Positions 35,203-43,774 of a stretch of DNA of 64,000 nt are shown piece after piece (the first letter of the stretch is position 1; the number at the start of each line of letters is the position of its first letter). The stretch comes from Thiotrichaceae bacterium UBA973 (GTDB taxonomy: Bacteria > Pseudomonadota > Gammaproteobacteria > Eutrophobiales > Eutrophobiaceae), in the NCBI GenBank assembly GCA_002292815.1, contig DBBX01000031.1:72767-136766 (forward strand). Reading direction: 5' to 3'. A model generated the notes under the pieces. The model made no database searches, had not been told where the DNA came from, and saw only the letters and a program-made list of their open reading frames with translations. A program made the position numbers and the translations under genes.

Positions 35203-35325
35203 CTACATGTACACCAGAACTATGCCAGCATAAAAACCAACTGCTACTAGCCCAAGGACTATGACTAATCGCATGTTCTTCGCTGCTAATTCCTTTTCCG
35301 CAGCTTTTTTATCGTTGTCACTCAT
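35203..35325 (-). CDS. Small cytochrome oxidase-cluster membrane protein (40 aa)
   Basis: A 40-aa protein: a charged N-terminus (SDNDKKAAEKELAAKN) then a single hydrophobic helix (LVIVLGLVAVGFYAGIVLVY). It lies between coxA and cox11, ending 2 bp before the cox11 start on the same strand. Small single-helix proteins at this position are found in other proteobacterial cox operons and are usually named cytochrome oxidase small assembly proteins. Its action is unknown. Confidence 0.75.
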   Translation of the reverse strand: MSDNDKKAAEKELAAKNMRLVIVLGLVAVGFYAGIVLVYM

Positions 35326-35347
35326 TACCACTTTTTAACCACTGGCC

Positions 35348-36949
35348 TTAAGAATGTGCCGTTGCATCCGTCACTTCTGGCGGCGTAGTAAAGCTGTGGA
35401 ATGGCGGAGGCGATGACAAAGTAAATTCTAAACCATGTGCGCCTTCCCAAACTTGGTCGGTAGCCTTTTCACCACCACGAATACATTTGATAACAACCCA
35501 AACCAGTATCAACTGACTCAGACCAAAGGCAAAACCACCAATACTAATAATCATATTCCAGTCTGTAAACTGAGTGCTGTAATCCGGGATACGTCGCGGC
35601 ATTCCAGCTAAGCCAATGAAATGCATTGGGAAGAATAAAACGTTGACCGAGATGGTAGAGGTCCAGAAATGCAGCTTTCCGAGCTTCTCATCGTACATAT
35701 GCCCAGTCCATTTAGGCATCCAGTAATAAACGCCACTGATAATACCAAAGACAATCCCTGGCACGAGAACATAATGAAAGTGAGCCACGATGAAATACGT
35801 ATCATGATACTGGAAATCGACCGGGGTTATGCCCATCATCAAACCAGAGAAACCGCCCAGCGTGAACATAAACAGAACACCAATCGCAAATAGCATTGGC
35901 GTTTCAAATGTCATAGAGCCTTTCCACATGGTTGCCGTCCAGTTAAAGACTTTAACGCCTGTTGGAACTGCGATCGCCATAGTGGCGTACATGAAGAACA
36001 ACTCTCCTGCCAACGGCATACCAACGGTAAACATATGGTGCGCCCAAACAAAGAAAGACAAGAAGGCAATCGATGCCGTTGCGTATACCATTGACGCATA
36101 ACCAAACAATGGTTTGCGTGCAAAGGTTGGAATTATCTGAGAGATAATACCAAATGATGGTAGTACCAAAATATATACTTCTGGATGACCAAAGAACCAA
36201 AATACATGCTGGAACAATACGGGATCGCCACCACCAGCCGCATCAAAGAAAGCAGTACCAAAAAACTTATCCGTTAACAACATCGTTACTGCACCAGCCA
36301 AAACGGGCATAGCGGCAATCAACAAAAACGCGGTGATAATCCAAGTCCAGACAAATAATGGCAGTCTCATAAATGTCATGCCTGGTGCACGCATATTAAA
36401 GACGGTCGCAATAATATTAATTGCCCCCATAATTGATGAGATACCCAGAAAATGCACGGCAAAGATTAAGAATGGGAATCCATCGCCTAATTGCAGCACT
36501 AGTGGGGGATACATTGTCCAGCCACCCGCCGGAGCGCCGCCTTGCATAAAGAAGGTAGCTAACAACAACGTAAATGCAAATGGAAGAATCCAAAAGCTCA
36601 TATTGTTCATTCGTGGCATCGCCATGTCCGGCGCACCAATCATCATCGGTATCATCCAGTTCGCCAGACCAACACCAGCGGGCATCACGGCACCGAAAAT
36701 CATGACTAGCGCATGTACTGTAGTCATGGAATTGAAAAACTGCGGATCGACAAACTGCAGTCCTGGCTGAAATAGCTCAGCTCGGATAACCATTGCCATG
36801 GCGCCGCCGATAAAAAACATAATCAAGGAGAACACCAAATACATGGTGCCGATGTCCTTGTGATTAGTAGAAAACAGCCAACGGCCTATGCCAGTTGGCT
36901 TGTGGTCGTGGTCGTGGTGATCATCCTCGTGGACAGCTGCGTAGCTCAT
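35348..36949 (-). CDS. coxA: Cytochrome c oxidase subunit I (aa3 type)
   Basis: A 533-aa heme-copper oxidase subunit with 12 helices. Heme and CuB ligands are visible: VHALVMIFGAVMPA (heme a His), WFFGHPEVYIL (CuB His and the crosslinked Tyr), WAHHMF (two CuB His) and VAHFHYVL (heme a3 and heme a His). The ETP/TY region before the DTYFIVAHFHY motif is typical. It catalyses oxygen reduction to water coupled to proton pumping. It is part of coxB-coxA-small-cox11-coxC. Confidence 0.98.
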   Translation of the reverse strand: MSYAAVHEDDHHDHDHKPTGIGRWLFSTNHKDIGTMYLVFSLIMFFIGGAMAMVIRAELFQPGLQFVDPQFFNSMTTVHALVMIFGAVMPAGVGLANWMIPMMIGAPDMAMPRMNNMSFWILPFAFTLLLATFFMQGGAPAGGWTMYPPLVLQLGDGFPFLIFAVHFLGISSIMGAINIIATVFNMRAPGMTFMRLPLFVWTWIITAFLLIAAMPVLAGAVTMLLTDKFFGTAFFDAAGGGDPVLFQHVFWFFGHPEVYILVLPSFGIISQIIPTFARKPLFGYASMVYATASIAFLSFFVWAHHMFTVGMPLAGELFFMYATMAIAVPTGVKVFNWTATMWKGSMTFETPMLFAIGVLFMFTLGGFSGLMMGITPVDFQYHDTYFIVAHFHYVLVPGIVFGIISGVYYWMPKWTGHMYDEKLGKLHFWTSTISVNVLFFPMHFIGLAGMPRRIPDYSTQFTDWNMIISIGGFAFGLSQLILVWVVIKCIRGGEKATDQVWEGAHGLEFTLSSPPPFHSFTTPPEVTDATAHS

Positions 36950-37004
36950 GAATCTATCCTCTAATTATCTATCTATTCGTTTATATAAATCTAAAAAATT
37001 TCGA

Positions 37005-38141
37005 TTACCTTGCTGCTTTTACGTCAGCCGGCTGTATTGCGTCTTTTGCTGTGTTATCCCATGAATTTCGTTCATGCGTCATAACAGCAGCCAGATCCGC
37101 ATCGTTTAGTTGTTCCTTGAAAGCGGGCATTAAGTTTTTGCCGTTTAAAATCAGATCAATCATCTCTGCTGCGGAACCATTAACAATCGCGCTGCCGTTT
37201 AAGGCCGGGAACAACCCTTCGACACCATTGCCGTTAGCCTGATGACATGAGACACAGTTTGCAGCATAAACAGATTTGCCTTTCTCCAACAATTCTTCTT
37301 TGGACCATTCTCGATTAGCGCCATCTGCAGCAGCAAGCTGAATAGCTTTTTGCTCTTCAACCCAAACGGCATATTCTTCTTTCGAAACAGCATGGACAAC
37401 AATAGGCATGAAGCCATGATCTTTCCCGCATAATTCAGTACATTTACCACGATAGATACCGGGCTCATCTATATATGTCCAGTTATCGTTTATATAGCCA
37501 GGAACTGCATCACGCTTCCACCCCAAAGCAGGGACCCACCAAGCATGTATGACATCAGCCGCCGTGGTCAGGATTCTTATTTTTGTGTCAACAGGAAGCA
37601 CAACCGGGTTATCTACGTTTTTGAGGTAATTTTCGATTGTGAACGGGTCTATGCCTGAGTTTCTTTGTCGCGCTTTATTGTCTTCTTCAGACAAGGCGCT
37701 AAAGAAGCTTATGCCTTCATCGAGATAATCATATTTCCACTTCCACTGGTAACCCGTGACTTTTAATGTCATTTCCGCATCGCCCGTTTTTTCCATAAAG
37801 ACCAGCGTTTTAGTGGCAGGAATCGCCATGCCGACCAAAATCAAAATAGGAATAATCGTCCAAGTGATTTCAGCAGTGGTGCTGTGGTGAAATTGTGCAG
37901 CGACCGCGCCCTTTGATTTTCTATGGTGGAAAATTGACCAGGCCATCACACCGAAAACAGCAATACCAATTACCGTAACGATGTACAAAATGATCATGTG
38001 TAATTCATAGACTTTATGACTGGTTGGCGTGACGCCTTCAGTCAAATTGAGCGGATATTCGGCTAGAACAGCCCCACTCACTAGGAATAATGAAACTGCA
38101 ACTAACCCAAGCACAGTTTGTTTTAATTTATCGACTGACAT
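37005..38141 (-). CDS. coxB: Cytochrome c oxidase subunit II with fused cytochrome c domain (caa3-like)
   Basis: A 378-aa subunit. A signal peptide (about 1-27) and two membrane helices (about 47-70 and 95-112) come first. The CuA domain carries His199, Cys234, Cys238, His242 and Met245 (CTELCGKDHGFM). A C-terminal cytochrome c domain follows, with CVSCH at 296-300. The fused heme c makes it a caa3-like or c-fused subunit II, which receives electrons through its own heme. It is the first gene of the cox operon. Confidence 0.97.
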   Translation of the reverse strand: MSVDKLKQTVLGLVAVSLFLVSGAVLAEYPLNLTEGVTPTSHKVYELHMIILYIVTVIGIAVFGVMAWSIFHHRKSKGAVAAQFHHSTTAEITWTIIPILILVGMAIPATKTLVFMEKTGDAEMTLKVTGYQWKWKYDYLDEGISFFSALSEEDNKARQRNSGIDPFTIENYLKNVDNPVVLPVDTKIRILTTAADVIHAWWVPALGWKRDAVPGYINDNWTYIDEPGIYRGKCTELCGKDHGFMPIVVHAVSKEEYAVWVEEQKAIQLAAADGANREWSKEELLEKGKSVYAANCVSCHQANGNGVEGLFPALNGSAIVNGSAAEMIDLILNGKNLMPAFKEQLNDADLAAVMTHERNSWDNTAKDAIQPADVKAAR

Positions 38142-38499
38142 ACAACAATCCTCAGCATTGATGATTTTTATTTTTAATAACTACTTCTTAAATTATTACT
38201 TTTACAATTCTTTTACGACGTCACAAATGTTATCTCGCTCAACCAAACAACTTAATATTAATAAGGCAATGATGTCATATCACCAATCAAGCTGAAAGCA
38301 TTGTATTTCTTACTTTTAGCACAAGCTCAAACTTTAAAACAGCCTTTCAGAAGCCCTAATTAGAGGATTTCTTTGGCTTAATTCTATTGGGTTTTATCAC
38401 AGACATTCATTCCCTGATCTATAACCCCATGATTTTCTTCCTCTTCAAGGTGCGACAATATGCCTTAAATTGGGCACTTGTTGCAACCTTAAGCTTATA
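38142..38499. other. 358-bp gap upstream of coxB, downstream of bioD
   Basis: I see no gene. It must hold the coxB promoter (minus strand), which I cannot point to with confidence. The stretch GCTCAAACTTTAAAACAG at 38325-38342 is an exact match to 9272-9289. Confidence 0.5.
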
Positions 38500-39192
38500 T
38501 TATCTAGCGCCGTAGCCCAATATAAAAGAGGGATCTATATTTTTTGCCATTTCTACTGAATCTAGCCCAACCATATTATCTAGATCCGCAATATTTGGAC
38601 AAGCCAGCTCCTCGTTTAAGAATTCCAAAGTTTCTTCTTTATATAAATACTCTTTATCTAACTGATTACAGACCCAGCCACATAGATTTATGCCGTCTGC
38701 CCTTATCGCCTCAGCAGTTAAAGTTGCATGATTAATACAGCCTAAGCGCAGGCCAACGACCAAGATAACGGGTATACCCAGCTCACGCACTATATCAGCC
38801 GTGCTAATTTCGTCAGACATTGGCACACGCCAGCCACCGACACCTTCAACAATGATATTGTCACAAGCCGATGCTAAATGATTATAGCTAGCGACTATCT
38901 GATCAATCTCGACAAACACCCCTGCTCGTCGAGCAGCAAAGTTAGGTGACACAGACGGCTCAAACACATATGGATTAATGAGTTCATAATCTACAAGCTC
39001 ACTAGAGCACTGCATTATTAGTCTCGCATCATCATTCATTAGCTTGCCATTGACATAATTTCCACCACTCGCTATTGGCTTCATGCCATTAGTTTTGCGT
39101 CCTTGCTCCTTTAGTGCCTCGATCAAGGCGAGTGTAAACCAGGTTTTTCCCACACCAGTATCTGTGCCAGTAATAAAAACTCCTTTGCTCAT
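38500..39192 (-). CDS. bioD: Dethiobiotin synthetase
   Basis: A 230-aa ATP-dependent carboxylase that closes the ureido ring to give dethiobiotin. The P-loop is GTDTGVGKTW at the N-terminus, and the conserved VEGVGGWRVPM segment is clear. It is the last gene of the bioB-F-H-C-D operon, 3 bp after bioC. Confidence 0.96.
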   Translation of the reverse strand: MSKGVFITGTDTGVGKTWFTLALIEALKEQGRKTNGMKPIASGGNYVNGKLMNDDARLIMQCSSELVDYELINPYVFEPSVSPNFAARRAGVFVEIDQIVASYNHLASACDNIIVEGVGGWRVPMSDEISTADIVRELGIPVILVVGLRLGCINHATLTAEAIRADGINLCGWVCNQLDKEYLYKEETLEFLNEELACPNIADLDNMVGLDSVEMAKNIDPSFILGYGAR

Positions 39193-39194
39193 AA

Positions 39195-40100
39195 CTACTT
39201 TTGCTTTTTGTCCCTGAGGTCTTGCCGTAACTGATCTAATGATATTGACTGAGAGTTTTCAGTCGTACTCTTGCCCCTCTGCCGATGTGGCCGCCACGCA
39301 TGCCCATAGATAACCTCATAGGTAGCGGGCAATTTATTATCTGCTCGAAATGTTTCGTAATGAGATATAACTTTATTTAAACGCTGTTTCCCTGTCAGGG
39401 TTTTACGCCGGCCTTTATTTACATTGTGCGCGCCAATATTTTTTAACTCATTCATAAGCTGTTTACAATCATTGTAGGTCAAAACAATATGCTCAACACT
39501 CAGCACCGGGGCATCCATGTCGTTCCGAATCAGTGAGTCACCAATATCATGCATATCAACAAAGGCGTTTACATGAATATCGTCGTCTACCTTTTGCCAA
39601 CATTCGCGTAATTCTTTTAATGTGTCTGGACCAAAGCTGGCAAACAAAAAGACACCGCCGGGTTTAAGCATCCGCTTAATTTCAGCAAATACTTGATCCA
39701 GATCGTTGCACCATTGCAGCATCAAACTGCTAAACACTAGGTCAAACTGATTGTCATCTATAGGCATATGTGCGGCGTCAGCACAGAGAAAATGATTTTT
39801 AGAGAAATACCTCGATGACTGTTTACGCGCGGTCTTTAACATCTCGCCAGAAATATCGCTTTGATAAAATTGTGCCTTTTTAAATCTTTGTTTTAATTTT
39901 CTCGATCCATAGCCTGTTCCCGAACCTATGTCTAAAATTGATGCCGGATTAATTTTAATCAGATCAAACGACTCGACCAATCGATCAACAACGGTTTGTT
40001 GTAACAAGGAAAATGTATCGTATTCCTTAGCGGCAACGTCAAACGCATGCGCAACATTTAATCTTTCGATATCATAATCACTATTATTTAAATTTTGCAC
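39195..40100 (-). CDS. bioC: Malonyl-[acyl-carrier protein] O-methyltransferase
   Basis: A 301-aa SAM-dependent methyltransferase that methylates malonyl-ACP to prime pimelate synthesis. Motif I is ILDIGSGTGYGSRKL, and the FDLVFSSLMLQWCNDL segment is typical of BioC. The C-terminal tail is Gln/Arg/Lys-rich. It overlaps bioH by 17 bp, so translation is coupled. Confidence 0.94.
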   Translation of the reverse strand: MQNLNNSDYDIERLNVAHAFDVAAKEYDTFSLLQQTVVDRLVESFDLIKINPASILDIGSGTGYGSRKLKQRFKKAQFYQSDISGEMLKTARKQSSRYFSKNHFLCADAAHMPIDDNQFDLVFSSLMLQWCNDLDQVFAEIKRMLKPGGVFLFASFGPDTLKELRECWQKVDDDIHVNAFVDMHDIGDSLIRNDMDAPVLSVEHIVLTYNDCKQLMNELKNIGAHNVNKGRRKTLTGKQRLNKVISHYETFRADNKLPATYEVIYGHAWRPHRQRGKSTTENSQSISLDQLRQDLRDKKQK

Positions 40101-40827
40101 TTATAAACTCGTTTATTAAATTTATCGTTTCTTCTGGTTGTCCAACAAACAGCGCATGGCAACTATTTTTAATGATCTTGTATTCCGTCTGATGAAGTAA
40201 TTGTTCTAATTGTTTAATTACTTCGGGACTTATAAGCGCATCATGTTCACCCAGCAAATGTAGTGTCGGTATTTTTAGAGCCGCAAACTCTTTTCTTTGA
40301 TCTTGTTCAAATAATTCATTCAACCAAAAAGAAAGTGTTGCGCTGTATTTTTCATTCGCAACATGTGACCTTAATGTTTTAATTATATTTTTTGCTTCTT
40401 TGTCACCATGTGCGATCAGCCCGGCAAAATATTCAATTGTTTTTTTAGGGTTGCTTAACAAACTACTTTGCAGATCAAAAATTGAATTTTTATCAATCAC
40501 ATTATTCCAATCTGGCTTATTTACAAAACATGGCACGCTAGCAATATAAACAATTGCTTTTATTTTATCAGTCCTGTTCGCTAAACAAGTCGCAACTAAA
40601 CCACCAAAAGACCAGGCAATAATGACAGTATTATTTTCAATCATTTTCTCTACGCTTACTGCTAACGCATCTACACCATCCGCATTAATATCTTTAGCTA
40701 TCGTATAAAGACATATTTTATCGATACGATCAAAACCATTTAACTGATCAGCAAAACCATCCCAAATTGATTTGTTAATGCCCCAGCCGTGCAACAAGAC
40801 ACAATCGAGCTTTTGTTTACTGTTCAT
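40084..40827 (-). CDS. bioH: Pimeloyl-[acyl-carrier protein] methyl ester esterase
   Basis: A 247-aa alpha/beta hydrolase that removes the methyl ester from pimeloyl-ACP methyl ester. Nucleophile Ser73 is in AWSFGGL; the other triad residues are Asp in LLGEHDALIS and His in SCHALFVGQ. The LLHGWGINKSIWD opening is typical. It overlaps bioF by 11 bp and bioC by 17 bp. Confidence 0.94.
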   Translation of the reverse strand: MNSKQKLDCVLLHGWGINKSIWDGFADQLNGFDRIDKICLYTIAKDINADGVDALAVSVEKMIENNTVIIAWSFGGLVATCLANRTDKIKAIVYIASVPCFVNKPDWNNVIDKNSIFDLQSSLLSNPKKTIEYFAGLIAHGDKEAKNIIKTLRSHVANEKYSATLSFWLNELFEQDQRKEFAALKIPTLHLLGEHDALISPEVIKQLEQLLHQTEYKIIKNSCHALFVGQPEETINLINEFISAKFK

Positions 40828-41971
40828 CTAAATTATTTTTTATTGCCCGGACCAGACGTGCAACTTGTTCCTTGTTATGAGCGGCCGTAAAACTTAATCT
40901 TAATCGTGAAGTTCCTTTTGCAACTGTTGGCGGACGTATGGCTGCTGCTAATAGCTTGTTTTTATACAAGGATTCACTTAATTCTACAGTTTTATTCGCG
41001 TTGCCAATTATTAAAGGCTGTATATGGGAACCTGATTCACTCGCTTCTAATTTAGCATCTTGCATCAACTCTTTATAAAGCTTGATTAAGCGGAATAGAT
41101 TTTGTCGCAGCTCTCCCGCGTTCTCAACCAGATCAATAGCTTGTGTCATCGCTGCCGCCAGGGATGGCAGCATAGCTGTTGTATATATATAGGTTCTTGC
41201 CTTTTGTATAAAAGCTTCTACATGCAATGCGCTCCCGGACACAAAAGCACCGCACCCACCAAATGATTTACCAAACGTTCCTATCAACAAAGGCACTTGC
41301 AATTGATCAAGTTTTTGCAACTCTAATAATCCAGCCCCCGTGTCTCCCAAGACACCCAGCCCATGTGCATCATCAACTATCAAAAAAGCATCATATGTTT
41401 TACATAATTTTGCTATTTCAACTATGGGCGCAAAGTCGCCATCCATGCTAAACACCCCGTCTGTCATAACCACTAAATTATTATTTTTATATTTTTCTAA
41501 TAAAAATTTGAGATGGTTTATATCGCTATGCCGATAACGCACAAGACGTCCTTTTGACAATTGAGCTGCGTCTATTAAAGAAGCGTGATTAAGTTTATCT
41601 TGTAATATTATAGTATTCGAGTCTATCAGGACTGAAGCAATGGCAAGGTTTGCCAAGTAGCCCGAACTAAAGACTAATGCAGCATCTCTGTTAAGAAACT
41701 CAGCCAACCTTTTTTCTAGCATCTTGTGTGGTGTTGAATGACCGACTACTAATTGTGATGATCCCGCACCTACACCATAGGCCTCAATGGCCGCTATCAT
41801 GCTCGCCTTTAAAACTTCATTATTAGCTAAACCTAAATAATCATTACTACTGAAATTTAAATATTCTTCATCATCAATTACAACCAGCGGCCCTTGATAA
41901 GAATCTATAGTCCTTCTGACTCTATACAAACCATCAAACTCACGTTGATTTAATTCGTCAACTAGCTTCAC
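40817..41971 (-). CDS. bioF: 8-amino-7-oxononanoate synthase
   Basis: A 384-aa PLP-dependent enzyme condensing pimeloyl-ACP with alanine. The PLP lysine is K235 in GTFGKSFGGCG. Other conserved segments are FSSNDYLGLANN, FSSGYLANLA and VDDAHGLGVLG. It is second in the bio operon, 33 bp after bioB. Confidence 0.96.
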   Translation of the reverse strand: MKLVDELNQREFDGLYRVRRTIDSYQGPLVVIDDEEYLNFSSNDYLGLANNEVLKASMIAAIEAYGVGAGSSQLVVGHSTPHKMLEKRLAEFLNRDAALVFSSGYLANLAIASVLIDSNTIILQDKLNHASLIDAAQLSKGRLVRYRHSDINHLKFLLEKYKNNNLVVMTDGVFSMDGDFAPIVEIAKLCKTYDAFLIVDDAHGLGVLGDTGAGLLELQKLDQLQVPLLIGTFGKSFGGCGAFVSGSALHVEAFIQKARTYIYTTAMLPSLAAAMTQAIDLVENAGELRQNLFRLIKLYKELMQDAKLEASESGSHIQPLIIGNANKTVELSESLYKNKLLAAAIRPPTVAKGTSRLRLSFTAAHNKEQVARLVRAIKNNLDEQ

Positions 41972-42004
41972 TGTGATTGTATAAGATTAGTTGTTATGCC
42001 TTCG

Positions 42005-42970
42005 TTAATGACGGCTTGATTGAACGCCTAAACGTTCAAATAATTTTTGATCTTCTGCTAACTGAGGGTTATCTGTAGTAAGTAACTTTTCACCATAAAA
42101 AATAGAGTTTGCGCCGGCCAACAAACACAAAGCTTGCATCTCTTCTGTCATTTCACTTCGACCTGCAGAGAGTCGAACGTATGACGCAGGCATCATAATT
42201 CTTGCACTAGCAATAACCCGTACAAAATCTATAGGGTCAAGCTCTTCTGTTTCATTTAGTGGCGTGCCTTCAACCTGCACCAACATATTTATAGGAACAC
42301 TTTCTGGTTGCACGTCCATGTTCGCTAAACTCATCAATAGTCCGGCACGGTCATTCACTTCTTCGCCCATACCGATAATTCCCCCACAACACACATTGAT
42401 TCCAGCGTCTCTTACATGTTCAATCGTGTCTAATCGTTCTTGATAATCTCGAGTGCTGATTATCTTTGAATAAAACTCCGGAGAGCTATCAAGGTTATGA
42501 TTGTAATAATCTAAACCTGCGGTTTTTAGTTCTTGCGCCTGACCTTTTTCCAACATACCAAGTGTTACACATGTTTCCATTCCTGTTCTCTTTACTGCAT
42601 CTATCATGGTAATCACTTTTTCCAGGTCTCGTTGTTTTGGCTGTCTCCACGCAGCGCCCATACAAAAACGTGTCGCACCACTTGCTTTTGCCGCTTTGGC
42701 CTGTTCAAGAACAGCATCTAATTCAAGTAACTTTTCCGCATTAACCCCGGCATCATAGTGCGCGCTCTGAGGACAATAGGCACAATCTTCAGGACAACCT
42801 CCTGTTTTTATATTCATCAAAGTGCTTAACTGCACAATATTAGGATCGAAATTATCACGGTGAACATTTTGAGCTTCATAAATCAAATCAGCAAACGGCT
42901 TGGTCATAAGTGATATCACTTCTGCCTTGGTCCAATTATTCCTGATTTTTGTTTTTATATTTTGTTTCAT
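42005..42970 (-). CDS. bioB: Biotin synthase
   Basis: A 321-aa radical SAM enzyme that inserts sulfur into dethiobiotin. The 4Fe-4S cysteines are C59, C63 and C66 in CPEDCAYCPQSAHYDAG. The auxiliary 2Fe-2S ligands and the conserved YYNHNLDSSPEFY and NVCCGGIIGMGE segments are visible. It leads the bio operon and is divergent from comF, with a BirA-like palindrome in the gap. Confidence 0.97.
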   Translation of the reverse strand: MKQNIKTKIRNNWTKAEVISLMTKPFADLIYEAQNVHRDNFDPNIVQLSTLMNIKTGGCPEDCAYCPQSAHYDAGVNAEKLLELDAVLEQAKAAKASGATRFCMGAAWRQPKQRDLEKVITMIDAVKRTGMETCVTLGMLEKGQAQELKTAGLDYYNHNLDSSPEFYSKIISTRDYQERLDTIEHVRDAGINVCCGGIIGMGEEVNDRAGLLMSLANMDVQPESVPINMLVQVEGTPLNETEELDPIDFVRVIASARIMMPASYVRLSAGRSEMTEEMQALCLLAGANSIFYGEKLLTTDNPQLAEDQKLFERLGVQSSRH

Positions 42971-43063
42971 AAAGAACTTGTCCGTTATTTTATTAATCTT
43001 ATTGGCCTTTTTAAGTGCTCAACACTTATGCGAGAACGTGCCACAATAACTGTTAAGAATTTA

Positions 43064-43096
43064 TTGTAAACTTTTTATTTGTAATTAGGTTAACAA
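43064..43096. promoter_or_regulatory. BirA-like operator between bioB and comF
   Basis: Imperfect palindrome TTGTAAACT (43064-43072), 15-bp spacer, GGTTAACAA (43088-43096). Each arm differs by one base from the bacterial biotin operator arms TTGTAAACC/GGTTTACAA, and the spacing fits. It lies about 95 bp upstream of bioB and immediately before the comF start. BirA bound with biotinyl-AMP would repress bioB-F-H-C-D. birA is not in the window. Confidence 0.75.
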
Positions 43097-43774
43097 ATGG
43101 ACACGGACGTCAATACTCAATTTTTGGAAGGCACTTGTTTCTTTTGTCTAACCAAAACACATAAGGCCTGGTGCTACTGGTGCGAACAAGACTTTATCCA
43201 GGACAAACACAGGTGTCCGGTTTGCGCACGAAACACCAGCACGCCTAAAGCGTGCGGTTCTTGTCTTAAACACCAACCTTTTTTCACTTGCACCAGGGTA
43301 TTGTTTGACTATAAGTATCCGGGAAACCACTTGATAAAGACGTTTAAATTTAACGACCGCCCAGAGCTTGCTCATAGCTTTGCCGACAAGCTGGCAGGTA
43401 TATTAACAAACGACGATCCTCTTCCAGAAATCTTAATACCCGTGCCATTACACAAACACAGACAAAGAGAACGAGGCTATAACCAATCTTTAGAGTTTGC
43501 ATCGTCTATTGGAAAACAACTTGGAATAACGGTTAACACAACATTGTGCCGCCGAACAATAGACACAAAACGGCAAAGCACACTGCCAATGAAGATCCGT
43601 AAAAACAATGTTAAAGGCGCCTTTAAACTAACCGATGCAAACCCTTTTGATTACGCCGCCATTGTTGATGATGTTATAACGACTGGATCAACAACAAACG
43701 AAATCGCGTCTTTACTTATAAAATCAGGCTGTCGTCGAGTTGATGTTTGGGCAATAGCGAGAACGCAAATTTAA
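43097..43774 (+). CDS. ComF-family protein (amidophosphoribosyltransferase-like)
   Basis: A 225-aa ComF/GntX-type protein. Zinc-finger cysteines lie near the N-terminus (CFFCLTKTHKAWCYWC, CPVC, CGSC), and the phosphoribosyltransferase signature AIVDDVITTGSTTNE is near the C-terminus. Homologues support DNA uptake in competent species, but many bacteria carry it with no known competence. It is convergent with gyrB, overlapping it by 4 bp. Confidence 0.92.
   Translation: MDTDVNTQFLEGTCFFCLTKTHKAWCYWCEQDFIQDKHRCPVCARNTSTPKACGSCLKHQPFFTCTRVLFDYKYPGNHLIKTFKFNDRPELAHSFADKLAGILTNDDPLPEILIPVPLHKHRQRERGYNQSLEFASSIGKQLGITVNTTLCRRTIDTKRQSTLPMKIRKNNVKGAFKLTDANPFDYAAIVDDVITTGSTTNEIASLLIKSGCRRVDVWAIARTQI

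Noticed and set aside
36333..36770. 145-codon plus-strand open frame inside coxA.
   Set aside because: It is antisense to coxA, with composition typical of a shadow of a membrane protein gene.
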